Assembly: GCA_018398805.1 (NCBI GenBank)
Contig: JAGFBZ010000012.1
Location: 1,952,001-2,016,000 of the forward strand
DNA: 64,000 nucleotides
Reading direction: 5' to 3'
From: Hirundichthys speculiger
Taxonomy: Eukaryota; Chordata; Actinopteri; Beloniformes; Exocoetidae
A program made the translations under genes and the position numbers. Under the pieces are notes generated by a model, which made no database searches, had not been told where the DNA came from, and saw only the letters and a list, made by a program, of their open reading frames with translations. This document shows, one piece after another, positions 21,986-34,109 of the stretch; position 1 is the first letter of the stretch, and each line of letters opens with the position of its first letter.

Positions 21986-22246
21986 AGGTACAAATTGTGA
22001 AGCACATGGAGGACAAAGTGTGCTCAGAGTCGCAGAACGTCACCTTCAGTGTGGAAGTTTCTCATCCTGGAATCGATCCAGTCTGGACCTTCAAAAACCA
22101 GCAACTCAAAGCTGGACACAAATACAAGATGGAGTCCAAGGGAAAGGCTCATTCTCTGACTGTCATTGACACTATGAAGGACGAGGAGGGCCAGTACATG
22201 TTCCACGCTGGCGAAAAGACATCCAGTGCCACACTCACTGTCTCTG
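21986..22246 (+). CDS. ttn: titin exon, I-band Ig
   Basis: A 261-base phase 1-1 exon encoding QVQIVKHMEDKVCSESQNVT through DEEGQYMFHAGEKTSSATL. One Ig. Confidence 0.95.
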
Positions 22247-22391
22247 GTACGTCTAATCTCCAAGAAACTGAGTTGCTTCATTCAGATGTATAGATTTATC
22301 CTGTCAAAACTAGCTGGGAATTATGATCGGCATTGTCACTGGACCTGTTGGGATTCACAACTCATCATTGCTTCTCCTGTCCTGCCACCAG

Positions 22392-22652
22392 GTGGAGCCA
22401 TTACACGACCCCTGCATGATGTGACGGTGGCCGAGTCACAGACCGCCGAGTTCGAGTGCGAAGTCGCCAACGCCAGTGCCGAGGGCAAATGGCTCAAAGA
22501 CGGTCAGACCGTGGACTTCAGTGAGAATGTGGTGAGCGAGGTGAAGGGGGCAGTCAGGCGCCTTGTAATCGTTATCACCAGACCGCAGGATGTTGGAGAG
22601 TACACCTACCAGGTGGCCAACTCCAAAACCAGTGCCAACCTCAAGGTGGAGG
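22392..22652 (+). CDS. ttn: titin exon, I-band Ig
   Basis: A 261-base phase 1-1 exon encoding GGAITRPLHDVTVAESQTAE through DVGEYTYQVANSKTSANLKV. It matches the vertebrate GGAISKPLTDQTVAESQ Ig. Confidence 0.96.
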
Positions 22653-22782
22653 GTGAGTACCTGCTTGAACAAAAAACACTTTATTTTCATGACGAACTGA
22701 TGTTTTTAGGTTCTAAAGCTCAACACACCAGCAGTTTCCCTGTATTTGGCTCATGACTGTGTGAATGTGTTTCCATCCAAAG

Positions 22783-23046
22783 CTGTGAAGATCAAGAAGA
22801 CCATGAGGAACCAGACAGTGACGGAAACCCAGGAGGCCGTGTTCTCGCTGGAACTGACCCACCCGGATGCGAAAGGATCCCAGTGGATCAGGAATGGTGT
22901 CGAACTGCACAACAGCGACAAGTACGAGATCACCTCCGATGGCACGGTCCATACGCTGAAGGTGAAGGACTGCAACACGCAGGACGAGACTGTTTATTCC
23001 TTCAAGCTGGGAAAGCTGTCCGCCAACGCCAGACTCAGTGTCGAGA
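22783..23046 (+). CDS. ttn: titin exon, I-band Ig
   Basis: A 264-base phase 1-1 exon encoding AVKIKKTMRNQTVTETQEAV through DETVYSFKLGKLSANARLSV. One Ig. Confidence 0.95.
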
Positions 23047-23121
23047 GTGAGTATCCACAGTTACACACAGTGACGTTGATGTTAACTTTTAAAGACCCTC
23101 ATCGACAACTTTTTTGTGCAG

Positions 23122-23382
23122 CTATCAAAATCATCAAGAAGATTAAGGACTTGACATCACTGGCCGACGGCACCGCCTCCTTTGAGATGAGCCTGTCACA
23201 TGACAATATCCCCGTCAAATGGATGTTTAAAGGCGTTGAGCTGAAGCCAAGTGAGAAGTGCAAGATTCAGTCTGAGAGGAAAGCTCACAAGCTGGTCCTC
23301 CAGAACGTGGACAGCAGCAACGCAGGAGAGTACACCGCCGTTGTGGGACACCTGCAGTGCAGCGCCGTGCTCACAGTGGAGG
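23122..23382 (+). CDS. ttn: titin exon, I-band Ig
   Basis: A 261-base phase 1-1 exon encoding TIKIIKKIKDLTSLADGTAS through NAGEYTAVVGHLQCSAVLTV. One Ig. Confidence 0.95.
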
Positions 23383-24330
23383 GTACGTAACTCCCGAATG
23401 ACCGTCAGAGCGTTCCTGAGGAGGAAAAGCCTGTCAAACAGGCCGATATCCAAAATACGAGATATCATAGACATCGAATTTGAGTGGCGCCTCATATGTG
23501 GGGACGGACCGGCATCTCATGTAATGCTTTTATTTCTATGATCTAAGCTTTCTTATACGTTTATTACATACAAACAAAACAGTTTGAAGTTGAGTTTGAG
23601 GTTGAATTGGTTTGAATTTTGTTGAAAATAATTTTAAAATGAACCTTTTCAGAAATAATTTGAAAACATTTTGTACAGAATTTTGTGTAATTTTAATATT
23701 ATTTGTAAAATAAAAAAGTTAAAATAAATGTATTTATTGGATATATGAAAATTTACAATTAATATTTAGAATAAAAATGTGAACTTATACATTTATTTTG
23801 ATTTCTTTCCCTGAAATTTCAACCTATAATTTGTTAAAAATTAATAAATTCTCATGGATTCTTTTTCCATCAAAACGTTTATATATTTTAATCTTAAAAA
23901 TCACTGAAATTAAAACAATTAGCAATACCATTTAAAGACCACCCAGATGGGAGCACCAGATGGGAGCAGCATATCAGGCACCAAAGTCCCCCTCTGGTGG
24001 ATCAAAGTGGTATTACAAGCTGTGCTGGACTGTTAGTGTCAGTATTATCAGTGGCCTTTATGCCAGAGGACCTATATGCCCTCATGTGGTCAGAAGTGGT
24101 ATTGCTACATAGAGTGGCTTTAAAAAATTACAAATCTTATATGTAAATTTTTGTATTTTCAAATTTTTCTGCTTTATTTAAAAAAAAAGTTTGTTAATAC
24201 AGGTAAAATATAAATTTAGTTCAAAAATATTTGTTTTACTTAATTATTCTGTATAATTCATCCACAGTTGTGTATTGTTAATTGATCTTTTTTTTGTCTA
24301 TTTATTGTGACTCGATTTTGTTGCCGGCAG
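23383..24330 (+). other. titin intron
   Basis: AT-rich intron. Around 23930-24130 it carries a stretch with CCATCTGG/TACATAGAGTGG-type text that resembles sequence at about 44420-44650, a probable dispersed repeat. I see no exon. Confidence 0.6.
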
Positions 24331-24591
24331 CTCTGCGAGTCACCAAACCCATGAAGAGCGTGGAGGTCTCAGAGACACAGGTGGCCACGTTCGAGTGCGA
24401 GGTTTCCCACTTCAACGTGCCGTCCACCTGGCTGAAGAACGGCGTGGAGATCGAGATGAGCGAGAAGTTCAGGATCGTGGTTCAGGGAAAACTCCACCAG
24501 CTGAAGATCATGAACACCAGCAGAGATGACTCTGCGGAGTACACCTTCGTCTGCGGAAACGACAAAGTCTCTGCAACACTGACCGTCAACC
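24331..24591 (+). CDS. ttn: titin exon, I-band Ig
   Basis: A 261-base phase 1-1 exon encoding ALRVTKPMKSVEVSETQVAT through DSAEYTFVCGNDKVSATLTV, with STWLKNGVEIEMSEKFRIVV almost as in other vertebrates. Confidence 0.96.
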
Positions 24592-24681
24592 GTAAGACCA
24601 CGCCCCCACGTCCGGTCACATCCCGCAAATGGAAATGCTCAGTCCTTTTTCAGTAAATGTATTTGTACCTCTCCCGTGCAG

Positions 24682-24942
24682 CTGTGCTGATCACCTCCAT
24701 GCTGAAGGACCTGAACGCTCAGGAGCGAGACACCATCACCTTCGAGGTCACCGTCAACCACGAGGGCATCTCCTACAAGTGGCTGAAGAACGGCGTGGAG
24801 GTCAAGTCGTCGGACAGATGCCAGGTCCGAAGCCGGCAGCTCTCGCACTCGCTCACCATCCGGAACGTTCACTTCGGAGACGGTGGAGAATACCAGTTCG
24901 TGGCCGGCTCCGCTGCCACCGCCGCTAACCTATTCGTCGAAG
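24682..24942 (+). CDS. ttn: titin exon, I-band Ig
   Basis: A 261-base phase 1-1 exon encoding PVLITSMLKDLNAQERDTIT through FGDGGEYQFVAGSAATAANL. One Ig. Confidence 0.96.
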
Positions 24943-25022
24943 GTAACGCCATGTTCGTGTTTACTGATTTTTCTGGGAGCTTTTGTGCGTCTTTTTTAAT
25001 AATGAACTCCTTTCTCCTGCAG

Positions 25023-25167
25023 CTCGTTTGATTGAGTTCACCAAGAAGATCAAGGACATAAAGATCACAGAAAAGAAGAAGGCCATTTTTGAGTGCGAGG
25101 TCTCTGAGCCCAACATCCAGGTCATGTGGATGAAGGACGGCCAGGAGCTGGACCTGTCTGAGGAGAG
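25023..25167 (+). CDS. ttn: titin exon, first half of Ig
   Basis: A 145-base exon, phase 1 to 2, encoding ARLIEFTKKIKDIKITEKKK through VMWMKDGQELDLSEE. The Ig is completed by the exon at 25985, after an intron enlarged by a transposon. Confidence 0.95.
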
Positions 25168-25215
25168 GTGTGTGATCGTGCCCGCCTGCAGTCACGTGAT
25201 CAGGAGGCTTTAAGG

Positions 25216-25930
25216 CACATGTGTCAAACACAAGGCCCGCGGGACAAATGTGGACCGCCACATAATTTTATTTGGCCCTCGAGAGCTTGGGCATTATTGG
25301 CTTACATTTTAAACCAATATTTTAAGACTTAAAATAAGCTTAGACTGCTTTAAAGCGCATATTGACAATAAACTACATCTCCCATTATGCATTTCGTCGT
25401 TACCCACAACGATAACGGTAGCTATGAGAAAGACGATTTTTCAGAACTGATGGACTTAAGAGAAACCTTTACAAACTAACCCCAACATGTCCAAGAAAAG
25501 AAAAATTAGGATAAGGATAAAGATACAAGAATAGCTGTTTCATGAATGATGGGAAAACAATTACAAGTTTGTATCTCAAGGTGAAATAACAGTATGTCTT
25601 TTGAGTTTAATCTACGTCGGCATTTTGACAGCAAACATGGAGCTAACTATGCTAAATTTAGCCTGCAAGAATAACAAAGTTTCTAAAACCAAGGTAATGG
25701 ATACTCTTACAACCACAAACTCTGAGTTTAATATAATAATGACTTAAATATTTTAAACTTGAATACATAATAAATAAATACAGAAATCTTCATTTAACAA
25801 TATAATGAGGTGTAGTTTAAATTATTTTGATTTACATTGCATTTTGTTACATTTATGCTGTCAGTCTGGCCCTTCGAGGGCAACCATGATGCTGATGTGG
25901 CCCTCAGAGGAAATGAGTCTGACACGCCTG
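25216..25930. mobile_element. hAT (Charlie-like) element in intron
   Basis: Starts CACATGTGTCAAACACAAGG and ends GTCTGACACGCCTG, with the perfect 8-bp duplication CTTTAAGG (25208-25215, 25931-25938). It fills most of the intron between two halves of one Ig. Confidence 0.9.
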
Positions 25931-25984
25931 CTTTAAGGTGAAGTGTGACGCGTGAGCGAGCCGTGTTCTGTGCTGTGTTCGCAG

Positions 25985-26147
25985 GTACGTTGTGTCTGCC
26001 GAGAAGTACGTTCACCGCCTGATGATCCAGACGGTTCGCATGTCCGATACCGGAGAGTATTCGGTGGTGTCAAGTGTTTCCAAGGCCCATCTGACCGTCG
26101 AGGGTCGCGACATCCGGATCTCCGAACCTGTCGAGCGGGAGATTACG
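25985..26147 (+). CDS. ttn: titin exon, second half of Ig
   Basis: A 163-base exon, phase 2 to 0, encoding RYVVSAEKYVHRLMIQTVRM, DTGEYSVVSS and then EGRDIRISEPVEREIT. It matches the vertebrate YVHRLLIPSTRMSDAG segment. Confidence 0.95.
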
Positions 26148-26314
26148 GTGAGACGTTCAAACGTCAATCGGAAAACTAAGCTCCAACCTGAATTTGCTTC
26201 AGAAGGAAAAAACCAACCTGCAAACTGAATAGAGCTTGAAAGAAACATTTTTGGGTGATTACGGATGTGGTAAGTTATGTTTTAGACACATGAACGTTGG
26301 TTCTTACCTCGCAG

Positions 26315-26546
26315 GTGCTGGAGAAACACAGGGCCACCTTTGAGTTTGAGGTGAATGAGGACGATGTGGAGGGCCGTTGGCTGAGAAACGGCACGGAGAT
26401 ACAAATGTCAACGGAGGAAAGATTCAACTACGTGGCCATCAGGAAGCTGCATCGCCTCACCATCTCTGAAACCTACCGCAGCGATGCCGGGGAGTACACC
26501 TTCATCGCCGGCAAGAACCGGAGCACCATGCACCTCAGAGTCAACA
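26315..26546 (+). CDS. ttn: titin exon, I-band Ig
   Basis: A 232-base exon, phase 0 to 1, encoding VLEKHRATFEFEVNEDDVEG through DAGEYTFIAGKNRSTMHLRV. It matches the vertebrate VIEKQRAVVEFEVNEDDV Ig. Confidence 0.96.
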
Positions 26547-26699
26547 GTAAGTCCAGCTAGGTCGCTGTAGCATAGATGGACTAACGGGCATGGAGTTAAG
26601 TTATTGAAGAACTGCAAAATTCGGTATATCTGTCGTGCAGTCAAAATGGGAAAGTGGAATGAATAAGTCCTTTAGAGATTGGTTAAGATAAGTTATAAA

Positions 26700-27828
26700 T
26701 AGGGCTGGGCAAATTAACGTGTTATTATCGCGTTAACGCATTAATTCATTACTGCTGACATTTATTTTATCGCGCGTTAACGTATGCTGCTCACATGCTT
26801 TTGTTTTGAAAAGTCTGTTTCTGGCTGCTGCTGAACCGGAAAACAGTAAACATAAGGAAAAGCTAAAACAGACATTGAGAACGGTAAAAATCCGTGAACT
26901 TTACAGTTCAGGTAGCAACTCAGGCAACAATTCTGTCTAAAAAAAAAAAATTCTGGACTGCAACAAAACTTTGGTGTCATTCCTCCATGTTCCATCAGAT
27001 CTGCTCCATGTGTTCACTGTCCTGCTGTTCTCTAGCTGGTTACTGCAGTGTAGCTCCATCTAGTGGCACAGATGTGTAATGACAACAGAAAGTCCAGTCC
27101 TTGATTATAAAACAAATTCAGTTCTGTGCCCTGTTTTTTAATTTCGTATTTTTGATCCAAATCTAAAATTGAAATATAAAAAAAAAAAACAGGCATTTTT
27201 CGTTTTTTTTGTGTTAGATTAAAGAACAAAAAATGTAATAAAATGTCACTTTTACATTTTTTTTTAAATTTTTGATTGACAATTGAAAATGGAAAGAATG
27301 AATGATACACGGATTGGTAAAGTTACTGAACTTTAACATGGACATTTTCATTTTAAAGTTCTCCCAGACGGAGGATTCAACAGAAACAAGGTTATTTGTA
27401 ACAACTGCCAAGTTGAACTCCCCGTTAAAAGTTTCTGCTGTTACCTCAGAGATTACCTGTTTTAATTTTCTGATTGTGCTGAGACACAATCATTTTGTTG
27501 GATTTTGTTTGTAGACTTTTTTTTTTTTTTTTTTTATAAAAATAGGATGACATTAATGGCCTGGCAGTGGCAATAAGCTTTATTTTATTTGACATTTTTT
27601 AAGATGAAATATACTCTAAATATGTGTTACTGACAGGTGTTGATGTGAAGTGTTTGAACAACAAATGTTATGACACTTTAGTTCATATGGCAGCAGAATA
27701 TTTAAATAAAAGTGACCTTTACACTACTTTTGAATTCATTATTTGATTTTGCGTATACAATGCGGTTAATTGTGATTAATCAGGGAAATCATGCGATTAA
27801 TCGTGATTTTAATCACTGCCCAGCCCTA
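26700..27828. mobile_element. hAT-like element in intron
   Basis: A 1129-bp element, start TAGGGCTGGGCAAATTAACG, end ATCACTGCCCAGCCCTA, with the perfect 8-bp duplication GTTATAAA (26692-26699, 27829-27836). GATTAATCGTGATT and GCGTTAACGC motifs lie near the ends. No intact transposase. Confidence 0.9.
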
Positions 27829-27885
27829 GTTATAAACATTGTTCCTAAAGCTTTTCTCTAACCCCGTACTTCCTGTCCCCCTCAG

Positions 27886-28170
27886 TCCCGGAGCCGCCTC
27901 AGATCCTCCGTCACATGGAGCCTCAGTCGGTGGAGGCCGGGAAGCCGGCTCGCTTCTCCGTGCAGGTGAGCGGCGTCCCCACGCCGCAGGTCTCCTGGTA
28001 CAAAAACTCCCAAGCTCTGTCACCGGGCTTCAAGTGCAAGTTCCTGCACGATGGCAATGAGCACACTCTGCTGCTGATCGAGGTCTTCCCCGAGGACGCC
28101 GCCATCTACAACTGCGAGGCCAAGAACGAGTGCGGCGCCGCCACGAGCACCGCCTCGCTCAACGTGGAAG
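27886..28170 (+). CDS. ttn: titin exon, I-band Ig
   Basis: A 285-base phase 1-1 exon encoding [20 protein letters not shown] through [20 protein letters not shown]. It matches the vertebrate [24 protein letters not shown] Ig. Confidence 0.96.
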
Positions 28171-28249
28171 GTGAGTCGGCGTGTCTGGCGTGCAGAACGG
28201 CGGTGTGAGTGAAGGCACGTGTCCCTGACCAGGTGTGTGTGTGTTGTAG

Positions 28250-28375
28250 TGTCAGAGGTGGTCTCTCCAGACTCCGCCGTTCCCATGGCTCCACCCGTGG
28301 TCATCTCGCCCATCGCCAGCACCTCAGCCCGCGAGGGAGAACCAGCCCGCTTCCAGTGCAGAGTCCGCGGAGACG
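28250..28375 (+). CDS. ttn: titin exon, first part of Ig
   Basis: A 126-base phase 1-1 exon encoding VSEVVSPDSAVPMAPPVVIS and SAREGEPARFQCRVRG, matching VPEVVSPDQEMPVYPP of vertebrates. Confidence 0.95.
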
Positions 28376-28513
28376 GTGAGAAGACAAACTCTGAATATGT
28401 TATTCTGGTTACTGCATTTGCAGCTACAGAGGTTGTCAACCTGGTCAGGTGAGGGCTAGAATATTCTGCTACGAGGACGACGACGTGATGTTTCCCTCCC
28501 TGTCCCGATGTAG

Positions 28514-28702
28514 ACGTGAAGATCGGCTGGTTCCACAAGGAAAAGGAGATCAAGCAGTCAGACTTCTTCAGGATGTCCCAGTTCGACGACAGCTGTCAGC
28601 TGGAGATCTCCAGAGTTTACCCCGAGGACGAGGGCGAGTACACCTGTGTGGCCACCAACAACGCCGGAACAGTGTCGTGCTCTGCCACGCTCACGCTGGA
28701 TG
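28514..28702 (+). CDS. ttn: titin exon, second part of Ig
   Basis: A 189-base phase 1-1 exon encoding DVKIGWFHKEKEIKQSDFFR through EDEGEYTCVATNNAGTVSCS. It completes the previous Ig. Confidence 0.95.
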
Positions 28703-29973
28703 GTAAGTTCGTCTTCAAAGGCAGCGGCTGATTTTGACCAGGAGACAAAAGCCATACATGTCAAACAAATGTCTTTCAATCCTGGCATTTTGGGGTTTTT
28801 TGGTCCAAAAACATAAAGATCAAAGGGTCTTAGCTGTAGGCAAAGCCCTGTAGATCCAGCTTTAGCAGCTTTAGCATATGACTTTAATACCGTATTAACC
28901 CGACTAAAGGACGACATCTTTTTCTAGAAATTATATTCTCAAAAATGGGGTTCGTCTTATAATCGAGGACTAGACTTTTCTGTTGTAATTACACATCTGC
29001 GCCACTAGATGGAGCCTGCACCTGCACCTAGGTAACCAGTGAGAATGGTTTTGGTGGAGTCCAGGAAAGGTTTTTTACAGACTGAATTATTTATATTGTT
29101 CTTGAATAAAACTCGACTTTAATAATTTTGCAGTTATTGAATTACATGGTTGAAGCTTATTCAGTCATATTCTCAGATTTTAAGAAAACACATTGATCTT
29201 AAATAACATGGAAATCTGACACGCAAGTATGGTACTATACTTCTTAAAAAAGATGAAATCATTAAAATGAATGGTATCTCTGTGGTAGTTTTTTCGATCG
29301 TAACTGTACAATAAAAACTTGTTTTATGAATAACCTTATTGCCTTCATCATATTTGTATTTTACCAAAATGATATTTGAAAAATAGGGGTCGTCTTATAA
29401 TCAGAGTTGTCCTATATTCGGGCCACTGTGGTAGTTTCGTCACTGTGGGCAAATTTTGGCCCATTTTTACAGAGTTACATCAATACATTGATGTTTTTGG
29501 ATGTTCACTGGAGCAATTATGACATTTCGAAGCCATTACAATGTAGATCTGCTGCTGTGCTTTGAATAATTGTTCTGTCGCATGACCCGGTTTCGACCGA
29601 GCTTCAGCTGTCGAACCCTAACCCTGCTTCTGCACAGAAAGCGCTCGCCACCTTACAAATTTACAAAGATTTAATTTGCCAGCGGAGTGCAGCTGCTCTG
29701 TTTCCTGCAGTCACACCTCTGTTTTCTGACGTTCGTCCCAGTGAGGATACCCTCAACGGTTCAAACCCAGACAGACACAAAGATGCTGCATTTAGCTGGA
29801 CCAGAGCACATCATTAACAATTTCCTTGTCATTAAGTGTAGTAGGGAAGTTTTCCTGAACCATGAACAGAACATCTTTATCAGTTTTTATCCCGTTTTTG
29901 ACTCCAGCAACACACTGCTGACTACCATTTTAAGGGTAAAATACATAAAGCCAATGAACCTGCTTCCTTTCAG
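28703..29973 (+). other. titin intron with repeat-like segment
   Basis: Intron. Between about 28893 and 29430, CGTCTTATAATC motifs occur twice (GGGGTTCGTCTTATAATCG and GGGGTCGTCTTATAATCAG), suggesting an old DNA transposon. I could not define its ends or a target duplication. No exon seen. Confidence 0.5.
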
Positions 29974-30348
29974 GGCAAACACAAACAGTGGGCAGTCCTG
30001 CTGAGTCTCAGTGGCATGTCTCCACCAGCCTAAAGACACTTTCCACTGGCCAAAAGCCCATTTTCATCCAGCCAATTACAAGCTGCACAGTGCCGCACGG
30101 GGAGGTGGCCCGCTTTCACGCTCGTGTGTCCGGCATGCCGAGGCCACAGATCAGCTGGTTCCACAACCGGCAGCCGGTTCAGCCCACCAAGAATGTGGTG
30201 TTCCACTTTGATGAGGTGACGAACACCGCCACCCTCATCATCGTGGACGCTTTCTCCGAGCACGCAGGACAGTACACCTGCAGGGCGGCCAGTAACGCCG
30301 GAGAGGCCGCGTGCTCAGCCACCCTCACCATAACCAGAGAAGAAGAAG
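29974..30348 (+). CDS. ttn: titin exon, linker and I-band Ig
   Basis: A 375-base phase 1-1 exon starting GQTQTVGSPAESQWHVSTSL and then a full Ig, KPIFIQPITSCTVPHGEVAR through HAGQYTCRAASNAGEAACSA, ending TREEE. It aligns by eye with the vertebrate exon carrying GPIFIKEVSNADISMG. Confidence 0.93.
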
Positions 30349-30469
30349 GTAACGTCTGGATCTGACAGCCAGCCCCCCCCTGAAACACATCCTCTTCCTG
30401 CAAGATTAATGCACCTTCCTTGAACACACCCTCGCTGTGTCCTCACAAAATGCTGCAGGGGATGTCCCG

Positions 30470-32346
30470 AACCAGTCTGCGTCAGATCAGTCACCAGTCA
30501 GCGTCAGATCAGTCACCAGTCTGCGTCAGAACAGTCACCAGTCTGCATCAGATCAGTCACCAGTCTGCGTCAGATCAGTCACCAATCTGCGTCAGATCAG
30601 TCACCAATCTGCGTCAGATCAGTCACCAGTCTGCATCAGCAGTCCAGTCAGACCAGTCTGATCAGTCACCAGTCTGCGTCAGATCAGTCACCAGTCTGCA
30701 TCAGATCAGTCACAATCTGCATCAGATCAGTCACCAGTCTGCATCAGATCAGTCACCAGTCTGCGTCAGATCAGTCACCAGTCTGCATCAGATCAGTCAC
30801 CAGTCTGATCAGATCAGTCACCAGTCTGCATCAGATCAGTCACCAGTCTGCATCAGATCAGTCACCAGTCTGCGTCAGATCAGTCACCAGTCTGCATCAG
30901 ATCAGTCACCAGTCTGCGTCAGATCAGTCACCAATCTGCGTCAGATCAGTCACCAATCTGCATCTGATCAGTCACCAGTCTGCATCAGATCAGTCACCAG
31001 TCTGCAGTCTGCATCAGATCAGTCACCAGCATATCAGTCACCAGTCTGCGTCAGATCAGTCACCAGTCTGCATCAGAACAGTCACCAGCTCATCTCAGTC
31101 AGCATCAGATCAGTCACCAGTCTGCATCAGATCAGTCACCAGTCTGCATCAGATCAGTCACCAGTCTGCATCAGATCAGTCACCAGTCTGCATCAGATCA
31201 GTCACCAGTCTGCATCAGATCAGTCACCAGTCTGCATCAGATCAGTCACCAGTCTGCATCAGATCAGTCACCAGTCTGCATCAGAATCAGTCACCAGTCT
31301 GCTCAGATCAGTCACCAGTCTGCATCAGATCAGTCACCAGTCTGCATCAGATCAGTCACCAGTCTGCATCAGATCAGTCACCAGTCTGCATCAGATCAGT
31401 CACCAGTCTGCATCAGATCAGTCACCAGTCTGCATCAGATCAGTCACCAGTCTGCGTCAGATCAGTCACCAGTCTGCATCAGATCAGTCACCAGTCTGCA
31501 TCAGATCAGTCACCAGTCTGCGTCAGATCAGTCACCAGTCTGCGTCAGATCAGTCACCAGTCTGCATCAGATCAGTCACCAGTCTGCATCAGATCAGTCA
31601 CCAGTCTGCATCAGATCAGTCACCAGTCTGCGTCAGATCAGTCAACCAGTCTGCACAGATCAGTCACCAGTCAGATCAGTCACCAGTCTGCATCAGATCA
31701 GTCACCAGTCTGCGTCAGATCAGTCACCAGTCTGCATCAGATCAGTCACCAGTCTGCATCAGATCAGTCACCAGTCTGCGTCAGATCAGTCACCAGTCAG
31801 ATCAGTCACCTCATCAGATCAGTCACCAGTCTGCGTCAGATCAGTCACCAGTCAGTCTGCATCAGATCAGTCACCAGTCTGCATCAGATCAGTCACCAGT
31901 CTGCATCAGATCAGTCACCAGTCTGTCAGATCAGTCACCCTGCATCAGATCAGTCACCAGTCTGCATCAGATCAGTCACCAGTCTGCGTCAGATCAGTCA
32001 CCAGTCTGCATCAGATCAGTCACCAGTCTGCTTCAGATCAATCACCAGTCTGCGTCAGATCAGTCACCAATCTGCTTCAGATCAGTCACCAGTCTGCATC
32101 AGATCAGTCCAGTCAGTCAGCATCAGTCATCAGTCATCAGTCACCAGTCTGCGTCAGATCAGTCACCAGCATCAATCACCAGTCTGCATCAGATCAGTCA
32201 CCAGTCGTCAGATCAGTCACCAGTCTGTCAGATCAGTCACCAGTCTGCATCATATCAGTCACCAGTCTGCATCAGATCAGTCACCAGTCGTCAGATCAGT
32301 CACCAGTCTGCATCAGATCAGTCACCGTCACCAGTCTGCGTCAGAT
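30470..32346. repeat. 22-bp minisatellite inside titin intron
   Basis: About 85 copies of a 22-bp unit close to CAGTCTGCATCAGATCAGTC + AC, with a G/A variant (GCGTC/GCATC) and several shortened units. Three units make 66 bases, so the array reads open for about 640 codons; this is not a gene. It lies between the exons ending at 30348 and starting at 34059. Confidence 0.96.
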
Positions 32347-34058
32347 TAACTTAAATAAGGTTCATTACTGACTGATATAAAATAAAAAATAAAGGCTCCT
32401 TGAACTGATGGAAATACATGCATCAAAATTACTAACTGAAAAAGATTAACATTTAAAGGCTTTTGGCTTGTGGTTCCATTTAAATTAATACCTTTAATTA
32501 AAGTAAATGAGGTTCAGTAGTTTTTATTTTTTAATCTCATGGAAGCTTTAGATGAGAGGAATGAGGGAGAGGAGAGACTCCTGCTGGATTGCACACGGTA
32601 GCATTAGCTTCTGTTAGCTCACGTTAGCGCAATTTCAAAAGCTCCATGGAAGCGATTGTTATGTTGTAGGTGGCTGATCAGGTTTTACGTATTAAAGCTT
32701 GTGTTTCCCTCCTCGTAGAATTCACTCGGAGGATTCGTCACAAATAACCACCAAACTATCTTCTTCTGAAACTTTAATGAAGTTCCACGCCACCATGTTT
32801 GTTGTGATCAGCACAATGCAGGCTGCATTCAAGGTGTAACGTGAATTCCGATGTTTCCTTGTTTGCTAGTCATTATTTCAGCCTTTTCTATTTTTTCTTT
32901 TTTTATGTGTAACGTGTGGGAGAATACTGTGAATATCAATTTAAGTCCGCAACTACCAAAATTATGACCGAGTTAACGAGTTGTTTTCTGGCATGAGGGG
33001 GTATTCTTGATTTTCCTGATTGAGTAATCATTTTTCTAAATTTTGCCGACGTAACTTGAACATAACATTCACTGCCAGTCATTCAAGACTCAGAGGGAGC
33101 GAGGCACTGCCGTGTTGACAGAAATATATGTTATTAGGGCTGTTCATCGTGATATCGGAGTTATCAGGATGACATCATAATTTCCTGTTATCGGCCCGAT
33201 AGTTATCGTGCACCCCTACGTTGAAGGAGTCACTGGAAACAGAAGGTGGTCGGGACATCCCTCAGTCCTCCAGCTCTTGACTAACATCACCTTTTCACAA
33301 CAACCAACCACTTCATTCACCAACGTGCCTGTCTGGGAGTTTCACTTTTCCTCCCCGCTCAACCTTCTCCATCACTCCTCCCTCCATTTTCACCCTCCCC
33401 CTGTCTTCTGAAGCACAGGAAACTGACACGTTTAACATCCGTCCCCCAGGAAAGTCAGCCTTTTTCGCCATCTTCTTCATTTGGAGTTACAAAGCACCTC
33501 TTCTTCTTCTTTATCCTTACATGTGTGCGCTGCGTTGTTTTCATTTCTCACCTTACAAATGTCAGTCATCACTTTACTTTTTTTGGAAGTCATGAAAGTG
33601 GGTTTATCTTATTTTATTGTGTGAGATTAGCTGAGTGAAGAGAGAAGAAAATTCTGGATCCTTTAATTCATTTTGGTAAAGATTTGCTCAGATATGTAGA
33701 ACAGGGACTTATCATCCGGTCCACTGGTGAGTCCAGTGGAAGGAGTTTTTTAGCTCATAGTTTGATACATGGTGGCACTATGGCTGTGGTTTTTTTGTGA
33801 ATTTTGTAATATGGGAACTTCCCATGGGCATCTCAGCAGATTTGTCTCATGTTTAATGGTTCTTCTGCTGATTTTTAACGTGACCAAAAAAGAAAATTCG
33901 GTCACTTTTATGATGTGCCGTGCTATCACAAGCAGCTAAATGCTGACACAATCATTGCACGGTGTGCAGGATGTAGCGACGTGAGGAGGTTTCAGCTGCA
34001 GACTGCAGCCATTTGAATGCGTTTCAACGCGGTCTGATGACATCTCCTTCCTTCACAG
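32347..34058 (+). other. titin intron
   Basis: Intron after the minisatellite. A short hAT-like remnant (33136-33219, TAGGGCTG to CACCCCTA, no matching flanks) is the only structure I can name. No exon seen. Confidence 0.55.
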
Positions 34059-34109
34059 TGACTCACGTCGAGGAGCACGTTGAAACCACGGTGCAGCAGG
34101 AAGTGAAAG
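34059..34109 (+). CDS. ttn: titin 51-base exon at the isoform branch point
   Basis: Phase 1-1 microexon encoding VTHVEEHVETTVQQEVK between CTTCACAG and AAAG|gtaaga. It is the last exon seen before novex-3. Splicing from it to 35301, 47592 or 51990 keeps phase, giving novex-3, N2B or N2A-type products. Confidence 0.85.

Noticed and set aside
30420..32354. 644-codon reading frame of HQISHQSASDQSPVC repeats
   Set aside because: A product of the 22-bp minisatellite in an intron; the unit is not codon-sized and splice phases do not fit titin.
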